Positions 49,941 through 59,710 are shown, counted from the first letter of the stretch. The stretch: 64,000 nucleotides of DNA from Halopseudomonas xinjiangensis (GCF_900104945.1 NZ_LT629736.1:2108001-2172000); one strand, 5' to 3'. Numbers and translations: made by a program. Notes: generated by a model not told the origin, from the sequence alone.

Positions 49941-50576
49941 ATGCCGCTGACCCATATCGGAATTCTTCACGAAGATCCGACCTTCCTGATTGTCGACAAG
50001 CCCACCCTTCTGCTCTCCGTCCCTGGCCGCGCCGAGGACAACAAGGACTGTCTGATTACGCGACTGCAGGAAAACGGTTACCCGGAAGCGCGCATCGTGC
50101 ATCGGCTCGACTGGGAGACATCAGGACTGCTGGTGATCGCGCGCGATCCCGACTCGCACCGCGAACTCTCACGTCAGTTTCACGATCGTGAAACCGAGAA
50201 GACCTACATAGCGCTCTGCTGGGGCCAACCAGCCGAGGATGCGGGCCACATCGATTTGCCGCTGCGCTATGATCCACCGAACAAGCCGCGGCATATGGTC
50301 GACCACGAACTGGGCAAAGCTGCGCAAACCTTCTGGCGGGTTACCGAGCGGCTTGAACGGTACTGCCGAGTGGAGCTCACGCCGATTACCGGGCGCTCCC
50401 ACCAGCTACGCGTACATATGCTTTCGCTTGGTCACCCTTTGCTGGGTGATCGCTTATACGCTCAGGGCGAGGCGCTCGATGCCTGTCCGCGACTGGCCCT
50501 GCATGCGGCGCGACTGGGCATCCGCCATCCGCTCACGGGTACGCGCATGGTGTTCGATAGCCCAGCTCCGTTCTGA
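49941..50576 (+). CDS. rluA: RNA pseudouridine synthase RluA
   Basis: A 211-residue pseudouridine synthase that modifies 23S rRNA U746 and some tRNAs at U32 in E. coli. The catalytic motif is [19 protein letters not shown], with the active Asp in HRLDWETSG, and the late motif [20 protein letters not shown] is present. No S4 domain, in line with RluA. It lies after minE, as in P. aeruginosa. Confidence 0.92.
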   Translation: MPLTHIGILHEDPTFLIVDKPTLLLSVPGRAEDNKDCLITRLQENGYPEARIVHRLDWETSGLLVIARDPDSHRELSRQFHDRETEKTYIALCWGQPAEDAGHIDLPLRYDPPNKPRHMVDHELGKAAQTFWRVTERLERYCRVELTPITGRSHQLRVHMLSLGHPLLGDRLYAQGEALDACPRLALHAARLGIRHPLTGTRMVFDSPAPF

Positions 50577-50598
50577 GCCTTACGACTCGAGGATTTGC

Positions 50599-51894
50599 AT
50601 GACACATAGCGCAATCAACCAGGACCTGGCCGATTACATCCAGGCCTCACCGACCCCCTTTCATGCGACAGCCAGCCTCGTCGCACGATTGTCGCTGGCA
50701 GGCTTCGAACAGCTCGAGGAGCGCGAAGACTGGACGCTGGAACCGGGCGGGCGCTATTTCGTCACGCGCAACGGCTCATCACTGGTAGCGTTCACCATGG
50801 GCGAGGCAGGCGCGCTCGAACGCGGCATCCGCATGATCGGCGCGCATACCGATAGCCCTTGCCTGCGAGTCAAACCGCAGCCGGAGATGAACCAGCAGGG
50901 GCTATGGCAGCTCGGGGTGGAGGTGTACGGTGGGGCGCTACTCGCGCCCTGGTTCGATCGTGATCTGTCGCTCGCCGGGCGGGTCACGTTTCGCACCACC
51001 GACGGTGTCCTGCGTAGCGAACTGATCGACTTCAAGCAGCCCATAGCGGTGATTCCCAGCCTGGCCATTCATTTGAATCGAGGCGTGAACGACGGGCTCA
51101 ACATCAATGCGCAAACACATCTGCCGCCTGTCCTGGCGATGTCACTTGATCCCAGCCGGGATCTGCGCGCCCTGCTGTTGCAGGAGCTGACCCAGCAACA
51201 CCTGGACAGCCAGCCGGTGCAGGTACTGGATTACGAACTCAGCTTCTACGATACGCAGCCGCCGAGCACCATAGGGCTGGACGGCGATTTCTTCGCCTCG
51301 GCGCGGCTGGACAACCTCTTGTCGTGCCATGCAGGCCTCACTGCGCTAATCGGCAGCAACCAACAGCAAGCCTGCCTTCTTATCTGCACCGATCATGAGG
51401 AAGTCGGCTCCACTTCGCTCTGCGGGGCTGACGGGCCGTTCCTGGAGGATGTGTTGTACCGCATCATTTCGGACAGAACGCAGCGCATTCAGATCACCCA
51501 ACGCTCGCTGCTGGTGTCGGCCGACAACGCTCACGCGGTGCATCCCAACTTTGCCGATCGCCACGATGCCAACCACGGTCCGCGCCTCAACGGCGGCCCG
51601 GTCATCAAGATCAACAGCAATCAGCGCTACGCCACCAACAGCGAAACAGCAGCTTTCTTCCGCCACCTGTGTGAACAGGTTGACGTGCCAGTACAGAGCT
51701 TCGTCGTGCGTTCTGATATGGGCTGCGGGAGCACTATAGGTCCGATCACCGCGAGTCGAGTCGGGGTGCGCACCGTAGACATCGGCGCGCCGACGTTCGC
51801 CATGCACTCGATCCGGGAATTGGCGGGCAGCAGAGATGCTGAATATCTGATCAAGGTGCTCACCCGCTTCTGCGACAGCGAACACCTTATTTGA
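50599..51894 (+). CDS. apeB: M18-family aminopeptidase
   Basis: A 431-residue zinc aminopeptidase of the aspartyl-aminopeptidase (M18) family. Metal-site segments are [37 protein letters not shown] and the late [18 protein letters not shown], with an internal [16 protein letters not shown] took the ATG at 50599 ([15 protein letters not shown]) with GAGG upstream, because the longer frame runs back through rluA. The start is 22 bp after the rluA stop. Confidence 0.93.
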   Translation: MTHSAINQDLADYIQASPTPFHATASLVARLSLAGFEQLEEREDWTLEPGGRYFVTRNGSSLVAFTMGEAGALERGIRMIGAHTDSPCLRVKPQPEMNQQGLWQLGVEVYGGALLAPWFDRDLSLAGRVTFRTTDGVLRSELIDFKQPIAVIPSLAIHLNRGVNDGLNINAQTHLPPVLAMSLDPSRDLRALLLQELTQQHLDSQPVQVLDYELSFYDTQPPSTIGLDGDFFASARLDNLLSCHAGLTALIGSNQQQACLLICTDHEEVGSTSLCGADGPFLEDVLYRIISDRTQRIQITQRSLLVSADNAHAVHPNFADRHDANHGPRLNGGPVIKINSNQRYATNSETAAFFRHLCEQVDVPVQSFVVRSDMGCGSTIGPITASRVGVRTVDIGAPTFAMHSIRELAGSRDAEYLIKVLTRFCDSEHLI

Positions 51895-51936
51895 GAAGGG
51901 TAGCGGCGCGACGACTGACATCGCCGCGCCGGCCAA

Positions 51937-52884
51937 TCAGCGTACCATTATTACCTTGCCGATAACCTGGTCACTGGCCAGCTCCGCAAAGGCTTCCTCG
52001 GCCTGATCGAAGTTATAGGTGCGAGCGACGAGTGGACGCAAGGTGCCTTCCGCGAACAGCGGCCAGAGACGCTCTTCCATCCGTGCCAGAAGTTCGGCCT
52101 TGAAGTCACCGCTGCGAGCACGAAGCGTCGATCCAGTCAGCTGGATTCGCTTGGCCAGCACCTTGGCTAGATCCAGAGTTGCCTCACGTCCGCCCATCAG
52201 ACCAATCAGCACCCAGCGAGAGTCCATACCCAGCAGATCCAGATGGTCCGCAGCGTATGGCGCCCCTACCGGATCAAGCGCAACCGAGAACGGGCCTTCG
52301 CTCTGCAGACTGCGGATACCGTTCTGACGCAGCGCGCCCCCTTCTGCACCGAGATCCCGGCAGGCAGCGAGCTTTTCTTCGCTGCCAAGCGTCACCCAGC
52401 AGGGATTCCCTAGAGCCTTGCAGAGCTGGATCGCGGCAGTGCCGACACCGCTGGCACCGGCGTGAATCAGCACCTTCTCGCCGGGTTTGGCGGCGCCGAG
52501 CTCGAAGATATTCAGCCAGGCGGTGCTGAAGACCTCGGGGATAGCCGCTGCCTGCGCCCAGTCCATACCGTCCGGGACCGGCAGCAGATGACGCCCGTCG
52601 ACGACGACTTCTTCGGCCATGCCACCGCCTGCCAGAAGGGCGCAGACCCGGTCACCGGTTTTCCAGCGGGACTCGCCGGAAACCTCGATCACCTCGCCTG
52701 CGCACTCCAGCCCGATGACCTGCGTCACGCCCGGCGGTGGTGGGTACATTCCGGCTTTTTGTAACAAATCGGCTCGGTTGAGTCCGGCTGCCATGACGCG
52801 AAGCCGGACCTGTCCGGGCTTGAGCTGTTCTGCGGGTTGATCGCGCCATACCAGCGCCCCGCCCTCGGCTTGCAATCCTCTCAC
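51937..52884 (-). CDS. NAD(P)H quinone oxidoreductase, PIG3-like
   Basis: A 315-residue medium-chain reductase without the zinc ligands of alcohol dehydrogenases. Features are LNRADLLQKAGMYPPPPGVT and the NADPH-binding segment LIHAGASGVGTAAIQLCKAL. A GTG at 52884, 3 bp after a strong GGAGG..C site, is the most likely start (MRGLQAEGGALV); a longer frame begins with ATG at 52914. It resembles the PIG3/TP53I3 group of quinone reductases. Convergent with the aminopeptidase gene. Confidence 0.87.
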   Translation of the reverse strand: MRGLQAEGGALVWRDQPAEQLKPGQVRLRVMAAGLNRADLLQKAGMYPPPPGVTQVIGLECAGEVIEVSGESRWKTGDRVCALLAGGGMAEEVVVDGRHLLPVPDGMDWAQAAAIPEVFSTAWLNIFELGAAKPGEKVLIHAGASGVGTAAIQLCKALGNPCWVTLGSEEKLAACRDLGAEGGALRQNGIRSLQSEGPFSVALDPVGAPYAADHLDLLGMDSRWVLIGLMGGREATLDLAKVLAKRIQLTGSTLRARSGDFKAELLARMEERLWPLFAEGTLRPLVARTYNFDQAEEAFAELASDQVIGKVIMVR

Positions 52885-52988
52885 GGTGCCTCCATAGTGA
52901 TTTTCGTGATGCATTTGGCAAGGGAACCCGCTCTCCCTTCCGCTGAACTAACAGAATACCCCCACTCTCGCCGGAAACGATACCTTTG

Positions 52989-55100
52989 ATGAAAGCCTCC
53001 CATTCCCTGCGCAAGACTTGCCTGATGGCTTTGCTCGCTCTGGGCAGCAGCGTCGCCGTCGCCGCAGACAAGCTGCCGGTTCTCGATGTGGAGAGCCTGA
53101 AGCCAACCCGCGAACAGACCATAGCCAGCCTCAATACCGTTGAGCTGCTGCGCCGCCATCATTACAACAAGATGAGCCTGGACGACGAACTGTCTAGTGA
53201 AGTCTTCGATACCTACCTGCGCCAACTCGACCCGCAGCGCAGCCTGTTCACTGCCAGGGACATAGCCGAGTTTGAAAAGAACCGTCGGAATCTGGATGAC
53301 ATGCTCCTGGCGGGCGATCTCAACTTCGGCTTCCAGATGCACCGGCAGCAGATCGATCGCGTCAACCAGCGCATGGTTTATATCCTCAGCATTCTCAATC
53401 AGGGTATCGACACGCTTGATTTCAATACCGAGCAGACCATCCAGATCGACCGCGAGGACGCGGACTGGGTCGCTGACGAGGATGCACTCAAGCAGCTCTG
53501 GCGCCGACAGCTCAAGGACGAAATCATTCGCCTGAAGTTAGCCGGCCGCGAGGACCAGGCAATTGGCGAGCTGCTCGAGAAACGCTACAAGAATCAGCAA
53601 TCGCGCCTGGCGCAGACCCGTAGCGAAGACATCTTCCAGAATTACATCAATGCGCTCGCTCAGGTCTACGATCCGCACACGCAGTACATGTCGCCGGAGA
53701 GCGCGGAAAACTTCGACATCAACATGAGCCTGTCACTGGAAGGTATCGGCGCGGTCCTGCAAAGCGATGACGAGTTCACCAAGATCGTGCGGCTCGTCCC
53801 AGCCGGCCCCGCGGCGAAGAGCGAGCAGCTGGCGCCCGCTGACCGCATCGTCGGCGTGGCTCAGGAACAAGGCGAAATGGTCGACGTGGTCGGCTGGCGT
53901 CTCGATGAAGTCGTCAAGCTGATACGCGGTCCGAAAGGCTCTAGCGTGCGCCTGGAGGTGATTCCGGCTGCCAATCCGAAGACCGACATGACCAGCCGGG
54001 TGGTCAACCTGGTTCGCGAGTCGGTCAAACTGGAAGACCAGGCTGCCAAGGCAGAGGTACTGGACTTCAGCGAACAGGGTCGCGACTACCGCGTCGGTGT
54101 CATCGAGGTCCCGGGATTCTATATCGACTTCAAGGCATACCGCCGTGGCGATCCGGACTATCGCAGTACCACTCGCGACGTGCGCCGGTTGCTTCAGGAG
54201 CTGCAGGAAAAAGAGGTGGACGGAATCGTTCTGGACCTGCGCAACAACGGTGGCGGATCGCTGCAGGAAGCCACCGAGCTCACAGGCCTGTTCATTGAAA
54301 GAGGGCCCACTGTTCTCGTTCGCGATGCCCAGGGTCAGGTACAGGTTCTCGACGATCCGGACTCGGGAGTTGCCTATACAGGTCCTCTGGCAGTGATGGT
54401 CAACCGACTGTCTGCCTCGGCTTCCGAGATTTTCGCTGGAGCGATGCAGGATTACGGCCGCGCTCTGATCGTTGGCGAACCAACGTTTGGCAAGGGTACC
54501 GTGCAGTCTATACAGCCGCTCAACCATGGCGAGCTCAAGCTGACCCTGGCCAAGTTCTACCGCGTTTCCGGTCAGAGCACCCAGCACCGGGGTGTAGTCC
54601 CCGACATCAGCTATCCGTCGCTGCTCGAGACCACCGACATCGGCGAAAGCAGCCTGCCGCGCGCATTACCCTGGGATACGATCAAACCGGTGCCGTATCG
54701 CATGGAAGCCGAGCTGGGATCGCTCATCGAACCGCTCACTGCGCGACATAGCCGGCGCGCAGCGGACGATCCGGACTTTACCTACACCCTGGCACGCATC
54801 GAACTGGATCGAGCCATGAAAGAGCGCAAAGTCCTGCCGCTCAACGAAGCCAAGCGCCGCGAGGAGCAGAAAGCATTCGAGGACAAGCTGTTGGCGCTTG
54901 AGAACACCCGGCGCAAGGCGAAGGGCGAAGAGCCGCTGGAATCGCTGGAGGAGGAAGACCCTTTCCTCGAAGCGGGCAACAACCCAATGACCGAACCGCT
55001 GGAAGACAAGGACAAGGAAGACGATCCATTTTTGGCTGAAACCGGGCACATCCTCATCGACCTTCTGCAACTCAAGGAACAGGTCGTCAAGGCCAGCTGA
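52989..55100 (+). CDS. prc: Tail-specific periplasmic protease Prc (AlgO)
   Basis: A 703-residue S41 peptidase with a signal peptide (MKASHSLRKTCLMALLALGS). Order: N-terminal helical domain, PDZ (about 235-330), protease domain, C-terminal domain. The catalytic pair is Ser477 in LSASASEIFAGAMQDYGRAL and Lys502 in PTFGKGTVQ. In P. aeruginosa the same protein, AlgO, degrades cleaved MucA and so frees AlgU. ATG at 52989 is preferred over an in-frame TTG one codon earlier. A gene for an EAL/GGDEF protein follows, as in P. aeruginosa. Confidence 0.93.
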   Translation: MKASHSLRKTCLMALLALGSSVAVAADKLPVLDVESLKPTREQTIASLNTVELLRRHHYNKMSLDDELSSEVFDTYLRQLDPQRSLFTARDIAEFEKNRRNLDDMLLAGDLNFGFQMHRQQIDRVNQRMVYILSILNQGIDTLDFNTEQTIQIDREDADWVADEDALKQLWRRQLKDEIIRLKLAGREDQAIGELLEKRYKNQQSRLAQTRSEDIFQNYINALAQVYDPHTQYMSPESAENFDINMSLSLEGIGAVLQSDDEFTKIVRLVPAGPAAKSEQLAPADRIVGVAQEQGEMVDVVGWRLDEVVKLIRGPKGSSVRLEVIPAANPKTDMTSRVVNLVRESVKLEDQAAKAEVLDFSEQGRDYRVGVIEVPGFYIDFKAYRRGDPDYRSTTRDVRRLLQELQEKEVDGIVLDLRNNGGGSLQEATELTGLFIERGPTVLVRDAQGQVQVLDDPDSGVAYTGPLAVMVNRLSASASEIFAGAMQDYGRALIVGEPTFGKGTVQSIQPLNHGELKLTLAKFYRVSGQSTQHRGVVPDISYPSLLETTDIGESSLPRALPWDTIKPVPYRMEAELGSLIEPLTARHSRRAADDPDFTYTLARIELDRAMKERKVLPLNEAKRREEQKAFEDKLLALENTRRKAKGEEPLESLEEEDPFLEAGNNPMTEPLEDKDKEDDPFLAETGHILIDLLQLKEQVVKAS

Positions 55101-55128
55101 CGCACCGCTGTCATAACCACGCAATAAT

Positions 55129-55171
55129 CCGGTCTCACACTCGCTGGCATCTGCCTGCGAGTGCGAGCCGG
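55129..55171. repeat. Imperfect hairpin between prc and the EAL-GGDEF gene
   Basis: CTCACACTCGC (55134-55144) pairs with GCGAGTGCGAG (55157-55167) with one mismatch, and CCGG (55129-55132) pairs with CCGG (55168-55171) beyond a one-base bulge. There is no T run. It may act as an RNA processing or attenuation structure. Confidence 0.6.
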
Positions 55172-55218
55172 GCTGCAACGCGCACCGGGCCTTCACGCTT
55201 CCCTGTCCCGGAAACTCC

Positions 55219-57024
55219 ATGACTGTCATCGAGCAGCGCAACGCCCTTCTGCAGATTCTGGCCAATCAGGCCATTTCGGTGCTCTTCCAGCCGATCGCTT
55301 CGACCGTTGAACGACGCATCGTCGGGTATGAAGCGCTCAGCAGAGGCCCGTCCAACAGCCCTCTGCATTCCCCTCTGACCTTATTCGCCGCCGCGCGGCA
55401 CTGGGGCATGCTGTCAGAGCTGGAAGCGCTGTGCAGAAAGCAGGCGATTCGTCGCTTCGTCGAGCTCAAGCTGCCGGGGCGACTGTTCCTCAATGTCTCG
55501 CCTGAGACGCTGCTGGAACATCAGCATACGCGCGGCCTCACCCTCAAGGCGCTTGAGGAGACCGCCCTGCCGCCTTCGAGGGTCGTGATCGAACTCACCG
55601 AACAGTCACCCATCGACAACTTCGACCTGTTGCATGCCGCCCTGCAACACTATCGCACCATGGGCTTCTCCATCGCACTCGATGATCTGGGGGCCGGTTA
55701 CTCGAGCCTTCGCCTGTGGTCCCAGCTACAGCCCGAGTTCGTGAAGATCGACCGCCACTTCATCGACGGCATTCATCTCGATAGCGTCAAGCGAGAATTT
55801 GTCGGCAGCATTTTGAACATGGCCAAGGCATCGCAGGCACACATCATCGCGGAAGGGATCGAGCGGCCCGAAGAACTCGGCGTACTGGAGGACATGGGGG
55901 TCGACTGGGTGCAAGGTTACTGGTTGGGCCGTCCCGAGGCCAAGCCATCAACCTCGCATAGCGAGATCATTCAGCGGCTGGCACAAAGGGATCCGCGCGC
56001 GGATCCGGAGGCGACGCTTCACGGCTTGCGCCTGGACGTCCCGGGCATAAGCCGGCGCGAAACCGTCGCCCAAGTATTGGCCCGCTTTCAGCAACAGGCC
56101 AGCCTCAACAGCCTTGCGGTGCTCGACGAAGCGGGACGTCCGATCGGCACCGTACATGGGTACCAGCTCAGCCAGACCATGCTGAAGCCGTTCGCACACG
56201 AGCTATACGCACGCAAGCCGATTGAACAGCTGATGGATCGGGACTATCTGGTAGTCGACATCAGGCAGAGCCTGCAAAGAGTCAGCCGCCTGTTGACGAG
56301 CCGGGCCCGACAACGCCTGGAAGAGGACTTCATCCTGGTCGACCAGGGAGCCTATGCCGGCCTCGGCCGCGTTATCGACGTGCTGCGCCAGATTACCGAG
56401 CTGAAAGTCCGCCAGGCTAGGCATGCAAACCCCTTGACCCTTCTGCCCGGTAATGTGCCGATCCAGGAATGCATCAACCGCATCCTCGCCAACGGGCAGG
56501 CCGCGAGTCTCTGCTACGTCGATGTCGATTCGTTCAAGCCATTCAACGATCTGTACGGGTACGGCAAGGGCGACGAGATACTGCTCGGTCTCGCTCAGAT
56601 CCTGCGTGACGCGTGCGATGCGCGTTGTGACTTCGTCGGGCATATAGGCGGCGATGACTTCATGCTTGTATTGCGCAGCTCAGACTGGCGTAGCCGGCTG
56701 AGCAGTGTGAATGACCGATTCCAGGCGCTCTGCCGTGGGCTATATCGTGAGGAACATATAGCGGCGGGCTTCTTCCACGCACCCGATCGTAAAGGTGAGT
56801 GGCGCGAACACGAACTGCTCAGCCTGTCCGTCGGGGTCGTGCACTTGCACGGCGGGCCTTATTCATTGTCCGGCGGGGCACATCTTGCCGAACTGGCTTC
56901 CCATGCGAAGCATCAGGCGAAACAGGCCGCCGGATTCAGCGTGTATGAATTGCAGCTGCCTGCCGAGCAGGGGACCGAACCGCTATCAGCCTCGGAACAG
57001 GTTACCCACAGCTTCTGTGGATAA
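55219..57024 (+). CDS. EAL-CBS-GGDEF c-di-GMP protein
   Basis: A 601-residue cytoplasmic protein with a rare order: EAL domain (about 10-245), paired CBS domains (about 275-400), GGDEF domain (about 410-580). The EAL domain has E38-A39-L40, NVSP, IELTEQ, DDLG (155-158) and AEGIERPEE, so c-di-GMP phosphodiesterase activity is plausible. The GGDEF signature is HIGGDDF (475-481; GGDDF in place of GGDEF), so cyclase activity is uncertain. CBS pairs usually bind adenosyl nucleotides, which suggests energy sensing. P. aeruginosa has a like protein next to prc. No membrane segment was seen. Confidence 0.88.
   Translation: MTVIEQRNALLQILANQAISVLFQPIASTVERRIVGYEALSRGPSNSPLHSPLTLFAAARHWGMLSELEALCRKQAIRRFVELKLPGRLFLNVSPETLLEHQHTRGLTLKALEETALPPSRVVIELTEQSPIDNFDLLHAALQHYRTMGFSIALDDLGAGYSSLRLWSQLQPEFVKIDRHFIDGIHLDSVKREFVGSILNMAKASQAHIIAEGIERPEELGVLEDMGVDWVQGYWLGRPEAKPSTSHSEIIQRLAQRDPRADPEATLHGLRLDVPGISRRETVAQVLARFQQQASLNSLAVLDEAGRPIGTVHGYQLSQTMLKPFAHELYARKPIEQLMDRDYLVVDIRQSLQRVSRLLTSRARQRLEEDFILVDQGAYAGLGRVIDVLRQITELKVRQARHANPLTLLPGNVPIQECINRILANGQAASLCYVDVDSFKPFNDLYGYGKGDEILLGLAQILRDACDARCDFVGHIGGDDFMLVLRSSDWRSRLSSVNDRFQALCRGLYREEHIAAGFFHAPDRKGEWREHELLSLSVGVVHLHGGPYSLSGGAHLAELASHAKHQAKQAAGFSVYELQLPAEQGTEPLSASEQVTHSFCG
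57006..57024. other. DnaA-box-like inverted pair at the end of the EAL gene
   Basis: CCACAG-CTT-CTGTGG (57006-57020) is a perfect dyad. Its right half continues into TGTGGATAA (57016-57024), which is exactly the reverse complement of the DnaA box TTATCCACA. It overlaps the final codons and stop of the EAL-GGDEF gene. Function unknown. Confidence 0.5.
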
Positions 57025-57173
57025 GTCTGTGAGCAACATCTGGGAAACGTCGGCAAAGGCTTGTCTGGCCTGCATTACGCTTAGATCGCACACTTTTTGC
57101 TCAAAAAAATAACTAGAAAAAACAATAAGTTATGACTAGTGGATAAACGGCGGGGAACTTATTTAGCAGGGCT

Positions 57174-57211
57174 TGAGTGTTACCGTCTTCTGTGCATAAC
57201 GGTAACACTCA
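57174..57211. repeat. 12-bp inverted repeat downstream of the FKBP gene
   Basis: TGAGTGTTACCG (57174-57185) and CGGTAACACTCA (57200-57211) are perfect inverted copies 14 bp apart, 36 bp beyond the stop of the isomerase gene. There is no adjacent T run on either strand. The rest of the 222-bp gap is AT-rich. Confidence 0.8.
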
Positions 57212-57246
57212 TGGACCGGAGCTGCCTGGAACGCGCTCCAGCCGTG

Positions 57247-57987
57247 TTACTCGGCGTTGGCCTCGGGCTCGTCCACAGTCATCTCGGATTCTTCTTCGCT
57301 CTGGATACCCAGCAATTCCATGTCGAAGACCAGAACCGAGTTCGGCGGGATAACCGGGCTCGGGCTGCGCTCGCCGTAGGCAAGATTGCTGGGGATGGTG
57401 ACTTTCCACTTGTCGCCCACGCGCATCATCTGCAAGGCTTCAACCCAACCCGGAATCACGCCGCTTACTGGAAGATCCACTGGTTCGCCGCGGCTCATCG
57501 AGCTGTCGAATACGGTGCCATCGACCAGCTTGCCCTCATAGTGAACAGAGACGACGTCGTCCGCATCCGGCTGAGGTGCACCCTCTTCTGCGGACTCGAT
57601 GACCTCGTACTGCAGGCCCGACTCGGTCGTGGTTACACCTTCGCGCTCTGCGTTCTCGGCAAGGTATTTCTTGTTCGCTTCGAGCGTCTCGTTGACCAAC
57701 CCTGCAGCGCGCTCTTCAGCGCGCGTCTGCAGCTCCGTAAAGGCGGTCCGCAGCTCTTCCTCGCCAACACGCGGCTCCTTCTGCTCTAGCGCGTCCTGCA
57801 TACCGAGCGCGAGCGCCTGGGGATCGATGTCATCGAGGCCGTCCTGAAGAAGGCTCTCACCCATGTTCAGGCCAATACCGTACGATGCTTGCTGGATGGA
57901 AGTTTCCAGTTCTGGTTCTTTCTCACCACAACCAACAAGGGTCAATACGCTGAGTGCAACGCTGGCTGCCAGCAGATTTCGCTTCAT
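57247..57987 (-). CDS. FKBP-type peptidyl-prolyl isomerase lipoprotein
   Basis: A 246-residue FkpA/Mip-like folding helper. The signal peptide ends in a lipobox with Cys20 (LTLVGC), so the protein is lipidated. The N-terminal helical dimerisation domain (about 25-130) precedes the FKBP domain (about 145-235), which has DGTVFDSSMSRGEPVDLPVS, PGWVEALQMMRVGDKWKVTI and PSNLAYGERS. An acidic tail ends the protein. Start set at 57987 (MKRNLLAASVAL) with GAGGT upstream. Two tRNA genes lie just upstream on the same strand. Confidence 0.9.
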   Translation of the reverse strand: MKRNLLAASVALSVLTLVGCGEKEPELETSIQQASYGIGLNMGESLLQDGLDDIDPQALALGMQDALEQKEPRVGEEELRTAFTELQTRAEERAAGLVNETLEANKKYLAENAEREGVTTTESGLQYEVIESAEEGAPQPDADDVVSVHYEGKLVDGTVFDSSMSRGEPVDLPVSGVIPGWVEALQMMRVGDKWKVTIPSNLAYGERSPSPVIPPNSVLVFDMELLGIQSEEESEMTVDEPEANAE

Positions 57988-58129
57988 GCTTACCTCGATC
58001 GAACGCGCCACAGGGGCAGAAATAAAGACCGAAGCTTAACAGGGCTGGGCGCGGATGCGCTACCGAAGAGCTTAAAGTTTGCCAACCGAGGCAGAGGAAC
58101 AAATAGAAGTGTCACAGGAGGGGAAAAAA

Positions 58130-58206
58130 TGGCGCAGCGGACGGGACTCGAACCCGCGACCCCCGGCGTGACAGGCCGGTATTCTAACCGACTGAACTAC
58201 CGCTGC
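58130..58206 (-). tRNA. tRNA-Asp(GUC)
   Basis: A 77-nt cloverleaf with encoded CCA. Acceptor GCAGCGG/CCGCTGC, anticodon loop CTGTCAC (anticodon GUC) and the T arm GCGGG-TTCGAGT-CCCGT. It follows tRNA-Val at 13 bp. Confidence 0.96.
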
Positions 58207-58219
58207 GCATTACTTCGAG

Positions 58220-58295
58220 TGGTGGGTGATGACGGGATCGAACCGCCGACCCTCTGCTTGTAAGGCAGATGCTCTCCCAGCTGAGCTAATCACCC
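58220..58295 (-). tRNA. tRNA-Val(UAC)
   Basis: A 76-nt cloverleaf with encoded CCA. Acceptor GGGTGAT/ATCACCC, anticodon loop CTTACAA (anticodon UAC). Likely co-transcribed with tRNA-Asp, which lies directly downstream. Confidence 0.96.
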
Positions 58296-58508
58296 GTTTA
58301 CTCTCGAAGTGGGGCGCATTCTAGGCAGCTTTCCGTTGGCTGGCAATACCTTTTTCGAAAAAAATCCGACTCTTTTTCAATACGTTATTTGCGGCCTGGT
58401 GCACTGGTCGGCAACGGCGCTCTCAGGCAATATGCCGAACCCTTCTGTTGGTCGCGTGAAGATTCCGCCGGCCGCGAGGATATCGATACGCAACAAAGGA
58501 CAGCACCC

Positions 58509-59426
58509 ATGTGGTTTCGCAATTTGCTCTTCTACCGCTTCAGCCAGGATGTTCCTTTCGATGAAGCAGCGCTGCTGGCAGCTCTCGAACAACGCCCTGC
58601 CCGCCCTTGCGCCAGCCAGGAAACACATACTTTGGGCTGGACCACACCTTTCGGCCGGCATTCGGAAAATGTATTGCAAGTCGCGGACGGCTACTGGCTT
58701 ATCGCTCTTCGCAAGGAAGAGCGAATCCTGCCGGGGAGTGTCGTCAAGGATGCTGTGAGCGAGAAGGTCGAGGAGATCGAAGCGCGTGATGCGCGCAAGG
58801 TGTACAAGAAAGAGCGCGATACCATCAAGGACGAGGTGATCATGTCGCTTCTCCCGCGCGCCTTCACCCGGACCCAGACAACGTTGGCCTGCATTGCACC
58901 GAGCGAAGGCTGGATTGCAGTCGACTCATCCAGCAACAAGCGCGCCGAAGACCTGCTCAACCTGCTGCGCGAGTGCACCGGAAGCCTGCCCGTCCGCCCG
59001 GTAAACGTGAAAATGGCCCCCGCTGCCTGCATGACCGAATGGGTCAAGCAGGGAGAGGCTCCGGAGGGACTGGTGATCGGGGACGAATGCGAGCTGCGCG
59101 ACACCCACGAAGATGGCGGCGTCGTCCGTTGCAAGCGGCAGGACCTTGCTAGTGACGAGATCCAACAACATCTGGCCGTCGGCAAGCAGGTCAGCCAGCT
59201 AGCGCTTGCCTGGCAGGAAAAAGTCAGCTTCACCCTCGACGACAAGCTCACCGTCAAACGGCTGCGCTTCGAAGAACTGTTGCGTGACGAGGCAGATGAT
59301 CAGGGCGGCGATGATATGGCGAGCCAGCTCGATGCGAGCTTCATCATCATGTCCCGCACGCTCTCCGAGCTGCTACCGGCGCTGACCGCAGCACTCGGCG
59401 GCGAGGACATGCCGCAGGGAGTATGA
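58509..59426 (+). CDS. rdgC: Recombination-associated protein RdgC
   Basis: A 305-residue ring-shaped DNA-binding protein that restrains RecA. It begins [20 protein letters not shown], the usual RdgC start, with AAGGA upstream (58509), and has [17 protein letters not shown] and [20 protein letters not shown], typical of RdgC. The longer frame would begin among the tRNA genes. A dyad-rich region with DnaA-box-like sequences follows the stop. Confidence 0.93.
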   Translation: MWFRNLLFYRFSQDVPFDEAALLAALEQRPARPCASQETHTLGWTTPFGRHSENVLQVADGYWLIALRKEERILPGSVVKDAVSEKVEEIEARDARKVYKKERDTIKDEVIMSLLPRAFTRTQTTLACIAPSEGWIAVDSSSNKRAEDLLNLLRECTGSLPVRPVNVKMAPAACMTEWVKQGEAPEGLVIGDECELRDTHEDGGVVRCKRQDLASDEIQQHLAVGKQVSQLALAWQEKVSFTLDDKLTVKRLRFEELLRDEADDQGGDDMASQLDASFIIMSRTLSELLPALTAALGGEDMPQGV

Positions 59427-59433
59427 GTCCGCT

Positions 59434-59564
59434 CGGCTATCCACAGAAACTGTGGACAACTATGTGGATAGCCGCTTGAAATATCGCCTCGACGCTTGAA
59501 CCACGGGGCATCGGCTTAACCTGGGTAATTTTTGATCAGCCCCAAAATACTATATTTATCAACA
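59434..59564. other. Cluster of DnaA-box-like sequences with nested palindromes
   Basis: CGGCTATCCACA (59434-59445) and TGTGGATAGCCG (59463-59474) are a perfect 12-bp inverted repeat. Inside lies CCACAG-AAA-CTGTGG (59441-59455), so two alternative hairpins can form. Four 9-mers differ from TTATCCACA by one base: 59437-59445, 59451-59459, 59463-59471 and 59556-59564. The whole gap between rdgC and the lipoprotein gene (59427-59710, 284 bp) is AT-rich and holds no gene. Confidence 0.45.
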
Positions 59565-59710
59565 GGTTATAGCTTCAGCAGGGAAGTGACCCGCGGCCTG
59601 CGGCAAGTCGCCGAGCGGTAAGGAGCCAAGCAACTCGCTGTGTACAATGTCAAGCTGCAACTTAAAAAAATGCTGCTTGACTTGGAGCACCGGCTCTTCA
59701 TAAGCGCATA

